A stretch of DNA of 7,818 nt from JBLHKE01 sp047619485. GTDB lineage: Bacteria > Verrucomicrobiota > Verrucomicrobiia > Verrucomicrobiales > DEV007. A program made the position numbers and the translations under genes. The stretch covers positions 1 to 7,818 of the forward strand of contig JBLHKE010000359.1 of assembly GCA_047619485.1 (NCBI GenBank). The letters run 5' to 3'. Positions 1 to 6,877 of the stretch are shown one piece after another (position 1 is the first letter of the stretch; each line of letters begins with the position of its first letter). Below the pieces are notes generated by a model. It saw nothing but the letters and a program-made list of their open reading frames with translations. It did not search any database and was not told where the DNA came from.

Positions 1-738
1 ATCGCGATCGATCGCGTCGGCGTGAAAGCCTTGCGCTACCCGGTCGAAATCAAAGACAAGGAGAGCCGCAAGCAGAGCACGGTGGCGATGGTATCGTTGG
101 CGGTCGATCTTCCCCACCATTACAAGGGGACGCACATGAGTCGCTTTGTAGAGGTGATGAACGCGCATGGACCTTGCCTCAGTGTCCGTGACATCTCCCA
201 GATCCCGCTCGAACTGATCGATCGACTCGACGCGCAGAAGGCGCACATTGAATTCCGCTTTCCGTATTTTATCGAGAAGCAGGCACCGGTAAGCGGCTCG
301 CTAGGAATGATGGACTACGAGGTGAGTTTCGAGGTGAATGCGGCTGGAGATGACATCGATTTCATCGTCCAAGTCGAGGTGCCGGTGACAACGCTCTGCC
401 CCTGCTCAAAAGCGATCTCGGCTCGCGGTGCCCACAACCAGCGCGGGATCGTTACCTTCGCCGTGCGGTTCTCAAAGCCGATCTGGATCGAGGACCTCGT
501 CCGATTGGTTGAGGACTGCGCCAGCTGTGAACTCTACAGTCTGCTAAAGCGTCCAGACGAAAAGCATGTGACCGAGGAGGCCTTCGACAATCCGGTGTTC
601 GTTGAGGATCTAGTTCGCAATGTGGCTGGGCGTGCGAATGATTGCGAGAATATCACATGGTATCGGGTGGAGGCGGAAAATTTCGAGTCGATCCACAACC
701 ACAGTGCGTGGGCGATGATCGAGAAGGACAAGCGCTAG
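1..738 (+). CDS. folE2: GTP cyclohydrolase IB (FolE2), 5' end missing
   Basis: Catalyses GTP to 7,8-dihydroneopterin triphosphate plus formate in the cytoplasm, the first step of folate (and queuosine-type pterin) synthesis. The reading frame is open from base 1, and the residues before the first possible GTG at 22 read IAIDRVG, continuing into VKALRYPV; this matches the conserved N-terminal FolE2 stretch, so the true start lies off the window and GTG 22 is internal. About 245 residues are visible; the family usually has about 260-300. Family marks seen are the KGTHMSRF motif (about residues 42-49 of the visible part), the TLCPCSK segment whose first cysteine (codon 397-399) is the expected catalytic/metal ligand, and the following SARGAHNQRG histidine segment. 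The C-terminal ESIHNHSAWA is also typical. FolE2 is the alternative to zinc-dependent FolE and in several bacteria is used under zinc limitation; its promoter is not in the window, so a Zur site cannot be judged. Identification is firm. Confidence 0.95.
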   Translation: MAIDRVGVKALRYPVEIKDKESRKQSTVAMVSLAVDLPHHYKGTHMSRFVEVMNAHGPCLSVRDISQIPLELIDRLDAQKAHIEFRFPYFIEKQAPVSGSLGMMDYEVSFEVNAAGDDIDFIVQVEVPVTTLCPCSKAISARGAHNQRGIVTFAVRFSKPIWIEDLVRLVEDCASCELYSLLKRPDEKHVTEEAFDNPVFVEDLVRNVAGRANDCENITWYRVEAENFESIHNHSAWAMIEKDKR

Positions 739-783
739 GCTCGTAGAACTTTAGATCATTCCGTTGTCGGTTTGATAGGAAAG

Positions 784-825
784 CGGCAGGATGCCGAACC
801 AGTGGTAGCCCCGGCACCTTGCCGG
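784..825. terminator. Pair of short hairpins between convergent genes, possible bidirectional terminator
   Basis: Two compact GC-rich inverted repeats lie between the folE2 stop (738) and the transporter stop (833). The first is CGGCA-gga-TGCCG (784-796) and the second is CCGGCA-cct-TGCCGG (811-825). The second is followed on the + strand by a moderately T-rich stretch (tttgatcttatacttt), and the first is followed on the - strand by ctttcctatcaaa. That arrangement suits termination in both directions, but neither T-tract is a clean run and the stems are only 5-6 bp. The two arms can also pair with each other. A 9-base direct repeat, CGGTTTGAT, occurs at 768-776 and 823-831. Confidence 0.45.
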
Positions 826-832
826 TTTGATC

Positions 833-3800
833 TTATACTTTCCTTACTCGAATTTTTACACTGACCCAGACCATGCCCAGTCCGAGGAAGGAGAACATGA
901 CCAACATGATCGCATTGGCGTTGATGGTGTCCCAGACGCCTCCCCAGTAGCGCTTCTTCACGCCGAAGAACACGTTCGGGAAGTCGTCCGGTTCCTCGTC
1001 ACTCAGATCCGCCTGGCGCTCGCTTTCGGCCTTGAAGACGAGGTCGAGGATCTTCTCGTTCTGGTAGACGTCGACGATACGGACGTTGTCCGGATCGCGC
1101 TCGATGTCGAAGTCTGAGTGGTCGAGGTCGCCGCCGGCGATCGTCTCATCGAGGCGGTCGACCAGCCGGCGGAGGTCTTTGTAACTCGTTGCTTCCATGC
1201 CGTAGAGGATGGCGATGCTCGATTTCACGGTCTCGAGGCGATCCAGCTGAGGCTTGCTCAGGTTCTCCCCGTAGGCGACCAGGTTGTCGCGCTCGTTGAG
1301 GAGTTCGCGGTCGCGGTTGGCGAGTGGGTTTTTCGTGTCCTGGGCGATGACGAGCGCCTCGTAGGACCAGCGCAGCGGCATGAACTCGCACATCGGCGGA
1401 ACCTTTAGTTCGTTCGGTTCCTCGAACTCCTCGAGTTTGTCCTTGCTGGCGAATAGGCGTTCTAGCTGGTGCACCAGGTCGAGGTTGCGGTTCATTTCCT
1501 CGTAGCGGATGAGCGCGCCGCCGAGGATGATCTGCGGGATCAGAATGAGGGGGATGATGTTCTGCGCTGTCTTGGAATCTTTGACGATGCTCGATATGAA
1601 GAGCCCAGCGACCACCCCGTTCATGGAGGTCAGGAACATCCAGAACAGGTAGGTGAAAAACATGTCCCGGATCGTGAGGATCGCGTTGCCGATGAGCAGG
1701 TAGATCACGCACTGCACAAGCGCGAAGAAGCCGAGCGAGATCGCTTTGCCCGTGACGTAATGCCAGACCCGGATGCCGTGGCCGCGCTCACGGGCGAGCA
1801 GAGCGCGATCACGGATGACCTCGTCGGCGCTGTTGGTCAGCCCGAGGAAGAGCGCGATGACGAGCGATAGGAAAATGTAGGTCGGCACATGGAACGCCGA
1901 TGCGAAGGTGTACGACGCTTCCTCCGAAAAACGCAGCACGCTCGCTACCAGGATCGCGAGTGCCGGCGCTTCCAGCAGGGTGGTGATGAGATTGGCGCGG
2001 TTGCGCAGTTTGCTCAGGAACGAGCGCTTGATGTGCGTCCCCAGATGCACCAGCTGCTCCTCCAATCCCTTCTGGGGCATTTCTGGCAGGGCGGCGGCTG
2101 CCTCGCTGCTGGCCTCGGGCTTGAACTTCGGCGAGCGCACCTCTTCGAGCAGGCGGTGCGCCTGGTAGCGATCCCGCCAGTATTCTGGAGAGAAGCGCCG
2201 GGCGGGGGAGTAATGGCCGCTGTCGTCTTCCTCGAAGATGATGTCGCCGCTAAGATCGCGCAGCGGTGTCTCCAGCACGTCGAAAATAAAGTCTGGTTGC
2301 AGGTTCTCACCCTGGTCGCGAGTTTGCGGATCAGGCACTGTGCCGGGCATCTCCTCGGACTCGGCGCGGCGGAAATACTCGATCATCTCGGCAGGCGTAC
2401 CGAAGAACACCAGCTTGCCGCCGCGGTCGAGCAGCAGCGCCTTGTGGAACAGTTGGAAGAGGCGCGAGCTGGGCTGGTGGATGCTGACGAAGCTAATCTT
2501 GTTCAGCGAGAGTGAACGGATGATCTCGATGACGTGCTCGGAATCCTTCGAAGAGAGGCCGGAGGTCGGTTCATCGAACAGGAAGACGTCCGCGATGCTC
2601 GTCATGTCGAGCCCGGCGTTGAGCCGTTTGCGTTCGCCGCCACTGAGAGACTTGTCCTGGTCAGTGCCCGCGCGGCGGTGGCGGCGCTCGCTCAGGCCGA
2701 GTTCGTCGAGGCGGATGTCTACGCGTTTTTTCCGCTCGTCGTAGGAGAGGTGCGGGCAACGGATGGCCGCTGCGTAGTCGATGTTCTCCTGCACGGTGAG
2801 GTGGGGGTCGAAAGCGTCCTCGTGCGGGATGTATGAGATGTAGGGACGCAGATTGTCGAGGTGCTCGTAGAGGGAGTGCCCATTGACGGAAACTGATCCG
2901 TGATCCGGGCGCTGGTGGCCGGCGAGTGTACGCAGCAGCGTGCTCTTTCCGCAGCCGCTGGGGCCGATGATGCAAATCATCTCGCCGCGTTGGGCCGAGA
3001 GGGTGATGTTCTCCAATGCCAGTTCCTTTCGATCGTAGCCGAAGCTGAGATCGTTGACGTTGAGGTGGCTGATCAGGTTGCGCTGCTCCTCGATGATGCG
3101 ATCACCGAAATGGCAGGCAAGGAATTGTGCCTTGCCGATCTTGATGGTGTCGCCGTCAGCCAGAGTTGCGCTACTCCGCACCACCTGGGCACCGATCGCA
3201 ATCGGTTCGGCGGATTGTAGCACCTCGAGTAGACCGGTCTTCTGTCTGAAGTCGCAGTTGATGCTCAATAGCACCTCGCCCGCCGCGCCCGGGGACAGCA
3301 GGATGTCGCCTTTTTTGAGAAGATCCGGGTTGTTCGAGACTAGGTATTTCGCCTTTGAGGCGCGCAGCTTAAACCGTCCTCCCATGTCCCGCGCGCGGCG
3401 GCGCAGGTCCGCGAGCTGGATGGTCGACTCGTCGCCGAGTTTGATCTTATCGTGCAGCGCGGCCGAGACTGGCTCGCCGATTTTGAGGAACTCACCATGC
3501 AGCTGGCAATGGGTTTCGCGCAAAGCTAGGATCGTTGCACCTAGGCCGAACTTGATTTCTAGATGGCTCTCCTTCGATTTCGTCCGCTCGACGAACACCC
3601 CGCCGTCCCAGCCGAACGCGAGGTAGAGCTGGGTCGAGGAGACATCCTTCTTCGCATTGAAGTAAAAGACGAAATCCTGGTGAGTGATGACCTGCTCGGC
3701 GATCACGACGCGATGGCCAGGGAAGATCCGAGCGAAATCTCCAGGCTTGATCTGGTGGCCGCGCACGATGATCGGCGCGTCGCCCGTGTTCTTGATCAGG

Positions 3801-4468
3801 ATGAGGCGCTCGTAGCGGAACGCGGTCAGACCTTGATGGCTCTTCAGCGAATCGATGACGATGTCGGCCGGTTCGGCGTTGGCGACGAGGAGCGTCTCGA
3901 GTGGATCCTTGCCCTCTGCCATGCGCAGATCCTCGTGTGGTTCCTCCTCGGTGTTGAGTTGATAAACCAGGTCGATGGCCTCGGAAGCGACCCCGAGCTT
4001 GTTCATGAAAACGTAGAAGGTCTCGATGTGCTGTTTCGGCTGGTGCGACTTCGAGATCAGGATGAACAGCTGGATGCCGAGGAGGATTTTCTGCTCTTGG
4101 GTGAGCTTTGCTGAGAGTTTGTTGGCGAGGTCGTTGAGGTCGATGCTCTCAGCGAGTGCTTCCGCGTAGAGGCGGCGCAGTTCCGAATAAACCGCCTGGG
4201 GAAAATCGTAGCGCAAGACACCTAGGCTCGAATCGATCTCAGCTTCGACGATCTCGCCGTCGACTTTACTAAAACCTGCGAAAACCTTGATGATGACCGG
4301 CAGGAGGTTCGCGGTCGGGCGCTGGGAACGTTTTCCTCGGAAAAGACTCCTCAATCGCCGCCGGAGTGAGCGGCGCTCTGTCAGAACTCCCTCAGCCTGA
4401 GCTTCTAGGCTCGTCTTGCGGGGCTCTCTGTCGCGATTTTCATCGAAATGGTCTCCAGAATCATGCAT
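833..4468 (-). CDS. TerB-like domain / ABCG-type ATPase / ABC-2 permease single-chain transporter
   Basis: A 1211-residue inner-membrane ABC half-transporter with the ATPase ahead of the permease, as in the ABCG/White family, so probably working as a homodimer; the substrate is unknown. Order: Arg/Lys-rich N-terminus (1-52); helical TerB/DjlA-like domain (about 53-172) with the acidic KVDGEIVEAEID motif; beta-rich region (about 200-455) with several GD-x-I-x-G turns, perhaps a degenerate FHA-like fold; ATPase (about 467-700); linker with QPDFIFDVL typical of ABCG proteins; membrane part with about six helices (near 831-850, 861-880, 911-932, 936-962, 970-988, 1184-1204). ATPase motifs are Walker A GPSGCGKST (502-510), signature LSGGERKR (608-615), Walker B VFLFDE (628-633) and H-loop H664. 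The Q-loop position reads IPHED (H549) and the D-loop reads SGLSS. About 195 residues between the last two helices should face outward. The ATG has no clear ribosome binding site, so the start is less certain than the rest. The gene is alone on its strand. FHA assignment is weak; ABC assignment is firm. Confidence 0.94.
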   Translation of the reverse strand: MHDSGDHFDENRDREPRKTSLEAQAEGVLTERRSLRRRLRSLFRGKRSQRPTANLLPVIIKVFAGFSKVDGEIVEAEIDSSLGVLRYDFPQAVYSELRRLYAEALAESIDLNDLANKLSAKLTQEQKILLGIQLFILISKSHQPKQHIETFYVFMNKLGVASEAIDLVYQLNTEEEPHEDLRMAEGKDPLETLLVANAEPADIVIDSLKSHQGLTAFRYERLILIKNTGDAPIIVRGHQIKPGDFARIFPGHRVVIAEQVITHQDFVFYFNAKKDVSSTQLYLAFGWDGGVFVERTKSKESHLEIKFGLGATILALRETHCQLHGEFLKIGEPVSAALHDKIKLGDESTIQLADLRRRARDMGGRFKLRASKAKYLVSNNPDLLKKGDILLSPGAAGEVLLSINCDFRQKTGLLEVLQSAEPIAIGAQVVRSSATLADGDTIKIGKAQFLACHFGDRIIEEQRNLISHLNVNDLSFGYDRKELALENITLSAQRGEMICIIGPSGCGKSTLLRTLAGHQRPDHGSVSVNGHSLYEHLDNLRPYISYIPHEDAFDPHLTVQENIDYAAAIRCPHLSYDERKKRVDIRLDELGLSERRHRRAGTDQDKSLSGGERKRLNAGLDMTSIADVFLFDEPTSGLSSKDSEHVIEIIRSLSLNKISFVSIHQPSSRLFQLFHKALLLDRGGKLVFFGTPAEMIEYFRRAESEEMPGTVPDPQTRDQGENLQPDFIFDVLETPLRDLSGDIIFEEDDSGHYSPARRFSPEYWRDRYQAHRLLEEVRSPKFKPEASSEAAAALPEMPQKGLEEQLVHLGTHIKRSFLSKLRNRANLITTLLEAPALAILVASVLRFSEEASYTFASAFHVPTYIFLSLVIALFLGLTNSADEVIRDRALLARERGHGIRVWHYVTGKAISLGFFALVQCVIYLLIGNAILTIRDMFFTYLFWMFLTSMNGVVAGLFISSIVKDSKTAQNIIPLILIPQIILGGALIRYEEMNRNLDLVHQLERLFASKDKLEEFEEPNELKVPPMCEFMPLRWSYEALVIAQDTKNPLANRDRELLNERDNLVAYGENLSKPQLDRLETVKSSIAILYGMEATSYKDLRRLVDRLDETIAGGDLDHSDFDIERDPDNVRIVDVYQNEKILDLVFKAESERQADLSDEEPDDFPNVFFGVKKRYWGGVWDTINANAIMLVMFSFLGLGMVWVSVKIRVRKV

Positions 4469-4527
4469 AGAAGGCGGATCCGGCTGCCCTAGAGGTGCAG
4501 TCGGTGACAGAATCTAGGCGCAAATAC

Positions 4528-4549
4528 TGGATGAATCCATCTTAGGATT
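4528..4549. promoter_or_regulatory. Overlapping small inverted repeats upstream of the transporter gene
   Basis: TGGAT-ga-ATCCA (4528-4539) overlaps a second pairing AATCC-atctta-GGATT (4534-4549), so two mutually exclusive hairpins or a compact operator are possible. The site lies about 60-80 bases upstream of the transporter start and about 60 bases upstream of the ftsH -35 box. No promoter with good boxes could be assigned to the transporter here: TTGCAA (4548-4553) would be an acceptable -35 on the - strand, but no -10 sits at normal spacing. The role is inferred from position only. Confidence 0.2.
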
Positions 4550-4609
4550 GCAAACGTTTCAGTTGAGGCGATATCTCGGCAGGACTAGATGTTGTCAAAG
4601 TTCACCCGA

Positions 4610-4638
4610 TTGCCAGAGAACCTGTTCTGTGGTAGATT
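4610..4638 (+). promoter_or_regulatory. Sigma70-like promoter for ftsH
   Basis: TTGCCA (4610-4615; five of six matches to the -35 consensus) and TAGATT (4633-4638; four of six to the -10 consensus) are separated by exactly 17 bases. Transcription would begin near 4645, giving a leader of about 55-60 bases before the chosen ftsH start. It is the best-scoring pair I see in the divergent intergenic region. It is read from consensus only. Confidence 0.5.
4613..4632. promoter_or_regulatory. Imperfect 20-bp inverted repeat inside the ftsH promoter, candidate operator
   Basis: The inner arms AGAAC (4617-4621) and GTTCT (4624-4628) are perfect and flank a 2-base centre. Beyond one mismatch (4616/4629) the symmetry continues with CCA (4613-4615) and TGG (4630-4632), so eight of ten possible pairs match. 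The element overlaps the end of the -35 box and fills the spacer up to the -10 box, the position expected for a repressor site. The GAAC...GTTC half-sites recall LexA-type operators, but the 2-base centre is shorter than the usual 4, so no regulator is assigned. Confidence 0.35.
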
Positions 4639-4690
4639 CGCGATCCCCCAGTCAACAAAAAAATGGTGCCGCTACGGTGCCTGCAACCCG

Positions 4691-4695
4691 AGGAG
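4691..4695 (+). promoter_or_regulatory. Ribosome binding site that fixes the ftsH start
   Basis: AGGAG ends six bases before ATG 4702. The in-frame upstream ATG at 4663 is preceded by an A-rich stretch with no Shine-Dalgarno match, and the 13 residues it would add (MVPLRCLQPEENL) do not resemble an FtsH N-terminus. Confidence 0.8.
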
Positions 4696-4701
4696 AACCT
4701 C

Positions 4702-6756
4702 ATGCCCCAAGACGACCCGAAACAGCCCCAAGGTGACGATAAAAAGCCACCAGAAAATAACGTGAACTGGCGCGGGCTCGTGCTCGTTTTCATCGCAATC
4801 ACCCTAGTCGCTGCGGCGGTCTGGAGTAAAGGCAGCGGCAGCGCAGGTTCAGACCTCGCCTATCCAGAGTTCCGCGGCATGCTGATGGACGAGGATCGCG
4901 GCAAGTTGATCTACGACGACAAGAACCCTCTATTCATCCAAGATGTCGCCGGCAGCACTGAGGAGTTCCTGATTGGCACCATGCTCGGTGACGACGGTCA
5001 GAACGAGACGTTCCGCACCCGCGTTAATCTCGACCTGCAGAAGGAAGAGATCAGAGAATTGTTTGCCGCGAAGACGGACGGGGAAGGCAACGTGCTCCGC
5101 GAGGAGATCGTCGTCACTCCAGTCTACAAGGGGAACACCTTCAGCACCGTGCTCGTCAGCCTACTACCGATTTTCTTGATCCTCCTGATCCTGTATTTCT
5201 TCTTCCGCCAGCAGATGAAGATGGCTGGGCGCGGAGCGATGAGCTTCGGTAAGAGCAAGGCGAAAATGATGGCGCTCGACAAGAGCAAGGTGACTTTCAA
5301 AAACGTCGCTGGTGTCGATGAGGCGAAAGAGGAAGTTTGGGAAATTGTCGAATTCCTCAAGGATCCGAAAAAATTCCAGCGCCTCGGTGGTCACATCCCG
5401 AAGGGCGTGCTTATGGTCGGTTCGCCGGGCACGGGTAAGACCCTGCTGGCGCGTGCGATCGCTGGTGAGGCGGACGTTCCGTTCTTTAGTATCAGTGGTT
5501 CGGACTTTGTCGAAATGTTCGTTGGCGTGGGTGCTTCCCGTGTCCGTGACATGTTTGAACAGGGTAGGAAGAACGCTCCTTGCTTGATCTTTATCGATGA
5601 GATCGATGCGGTCGGTCGCCACCGTGGACACGGTATGGGTGGAGGACATGACGAGCGCGAGCAGACGTTGAACGCTCTCCTTGTCGAGATGGACGGCTTT
5701 GATACTCAGGAAGGTGTGATCATCATCGCAGCTACCAACCGCCCAGATGTTCTCGACCCTGCGCTATTGCGCCCTGGACGTTTCGATCGCCAAGTGACCG
5801 TTTCTCTTCCGGATGTTAAAGGCCGCCAGGAGATCCTTCGTGTCCATGCTAAAAAAGTGAAGATGGGCGATGTCGATCTCGGCGTCATCGCACGCGGCAC
5901 GCCGGGTTATTCTGGCGCTGAACTAGCGAACGTCATCAACGAAGCCGCATTGCTTGCATCGCGGAAAGGTCTGAAAGCGATCACTCTTGAAGAACTTGAA
6001 GAGGCTCGCGACAAAGTCCGTTGGGGTAAGGAACGCCGCAGCATGGCAATCTCTGAAAAGGAGAAAGAGAACACCGCGTATCATGAGGCTGGTCATGCGA
6101 TTCTTCTGGAATTGCTCGAGCATACTGAGCCTTTGCACAAGGTGACCATCATCCCACGTGGCCCGTCTCTTGGCTCCACGATGTGGCTGCCAGAAGAGGA
6201 CAAATACAACATGCGTAAGAACGAGATCCTGTCTTCGCTGATCGTCGATATGGGCGGCCGGGTGGCGGAGGAGATCGTCTTTGGCGACGTGACGAGTGGT
6301 GCCTCGGGAGACATCAAGATGGCGACTGATCTTGCACGCAAGATGGTTTGCCAGTGGGGTATGAGCGAAGAACTCGGCATGGTGGAATACGGAGATCACA
6401 ACGAACACGTATTCCTCGCGAAAGACATGGGTGGCGGAGGCCGCTCTTACAGCGAGGACACTGCGCAAAAAATTGACCGTGAGGTGAAGCGCCTCATCGA
6501 CAATGCTTACAACAAAGCAAAGTCGATGCTGATTGAGCGCCGCACCGATCTGGATTTGATCGCAAAGGCGTTGTTGGAATTTGAGACGCTCGACGGAAAT
6601 CACATTCGCGATATCCTCGCCCACGGTGAGATGAAAGATCCACCTGCTAGCCCGAAGCCACCTGAGCCTCCAGAGGAGACGAAGAGCAAGGAACTGCCTA
6701 AGGATGATCTGCCCGAGAAGGACGGTTTTGGCGATCTAGCTCCTGCAGGCGCCTAG
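4702..6756 (+). CDS. ftsH: ATP-dependent zinc metalloprotease FtsH
   Basis: Membrane-anchored hexameric AAA+ protease that extracts and degrades misfolded membrane proteins and selected short-lived cytosolic proteins. From ATG 4702 the product has 684 residues, a usual FtsH length. Order: polar, Pro/Asp-rich N-terminus; first membrane helix (about 24-41); periplasmic domain of about 105 residues; second helix (about 148-168); AAA+ module with Walker A GSPGTGKT (240-247), pore loop around MFVGVGA (F273), Walker B LIFIDEID (295-302) and the second region of homology ending PGRFDR with arginine fingers R360 and R363; M41 protease domain with HEAGH (H461, E462, H465) and the probable third zinc ligand D537 in TSGASGDIKMAT. 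All catalytic positions are intact. Walker A has Ser where most FtsH proteins have Pro (GPPGTGKT), probably neutral. The tail of about 40 residues is Pro/Lys/Glu-rich. Many Arg codons in the AAA+ part are CGT/CGC, consistent with good expression. The sigma70-like promoter and inverted repeat just upstream are its likely control. Confidence 0.98.
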   Translation: MPQDDPKQPQGDDKKPPENNVNWRGLVLVFIAITLVAAAVWSKGSGSAGSDLAYPEFRGMLMDEDRGKLIYDDKNPLFIQDVAGSTEEFLIGTMLGDDGQNETFRTRVNLDLQKEEIRELFAAKTDGEGNVLREEIVVTPVYKGNTFSTVLVSLLPIFLILLILYFFFRQQMKMAGRGAMSFGKSKAKMMALDKSKVTFKNVAGVDEAKEEVWEIVEFLKDPKKFQRLGGHIPKGVLMVGSPGTGKTLLARAIAGEADVPFFSISGSDFVEMFVGVGASRVRDMFEQGRKNAPCLIFIDEIDAVGRHRGHGMGGGHDEREQTLNALLVEMDGFDTQEGVIIIAATNRPDVLDPALLRPGRFDRQVTVSLPDVKGRQEILRVHAKKVKMGDVDLGVIARGTPGYSGAELANVINEAALLASRKGLKAITLEELEEARDKVRWGKERRSMAISEKEKENTAYHEAGHAILLELLEHTEPLHKVTIIPRGPSLGSTMWLPEEDKYNMRKNEILSSLIVDMGGRVAEEIVFGDVTSGASGDIKMATDLARKMVCQWGMSEELGMVEYGDHNEHVFLAKDMGGGGRSYSEDTAQKIDREVKRLIDNAYNKAKSMLIERRTDLDLIAKALLEFETLDGNHIRDILAHGEMKDPPASPKPPEPPEETKSKELPKDDLPEKDGFGDLAPAGA

Positions 6757-6783
6757 CTTCGGCAACAGGGGGCGCTTGAGTAA

Positions 6784-6802
6784 CTTCGATTGATAATCGA
6801 AG
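6784..6802. terminator. Perfect 8-bp hairpin downstream of ftsH
   Basis: CTTCGATT-gat-AATCGAAG starts 27 bases after the ftsH stop. The stem is perfect but AT-rich, and no T-run follows (ggcggagaa), so it is not a classic intrinsic terminator. It may stabilise the ftsH mRNA 3' end or act together with the larger hairpin at 6824-6865, whose core closely resembles it. Confidence 0.35.
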
Positions 6803-6823
6803 GGCGGAGAATTGGGCTGTCAT

Positions 6824-6865
6824 CCTAGACATTGGCTTCGGTTGTAATTCGAAGCCAAGTCTAGG
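6824..6865. terminator. Long 16-bp hairpin between the convergent ftsH and SHD1-like genes
   Basis: CCTAGAC (6824-6830) pairs with GTCTAGG (6859-6865), and TTGGCTTCG (6832-6840) pairs with CGAAGCCAA (6850-6858). Only one bulged A (6831) interrupts the stem and the loop has 9 bases. It ends 12 bases from the stop of the - strand gene at 6878. Its position between two converging genes suggests transcription termination or 3'-end protection in both directions. Neither side has a clear uridine tract, so factor-independent termination is uncertain, while the structure itself is plain in the sequence. Confidence 0.55.
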
Positions 6866-6877
6866 CGCACCGTCCTC

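Noticed and set aside
3..16. Perfect 14-bp palindrome CGCGATCGATCGCG at the left edge.
   Set aside because: It lies inside the folE2 coding sequence and reads as the conserved AIDRV segment; the palindrome is most simply codon coincidence.
827..4114. A chain of long + strand open frames (827-1117, 1118-1408, 1469-1870, 1889-2515, 2238-2744, 2534-2836, 2900-3220, 3054-3626, 3563-4114).
   Set aside because: All lie opposite the transporter gene, their translations are low-complexity (rich in Val, Glu, Asp, Arg or Ser) without recognisable motifs, and the transporter frame explains the region fully. They are shadows of GC-rich codon usage.
4513..4522. Ten-base word TCTAGGCGCA shared by the ftsH upstream region (4513-4522) and the end of the large hairpin (6860-6869).
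   Set aside because: Ten-base matches are expected by chance many times in a window of this size, and the flanks do not align.
4500..4553. Possible - strand promoter for the transporter (TTGCAA as -35; TAGATT, the reverse of 4511-4516, as -10).
   Set aside because: The boxes are not at acceptable spacing to each other, and no good partner box exists for either, so it was not called as a feature.
4548..4736. Small + strand frame of 62 residues overlapping the ftsH start.
   Set aside because: It covers the promoter and overlaps the ftsH start in another frame, with no ribosome binding site and no recognisable protein features.
5164..6624. Long - strand frames opposite ftsH (5164-5649, 5923-6624).
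   Set aside because: No motifs or plausible ribosome binding sites, and the opposite strand encodes intact FtsH with all its catalytic residues.
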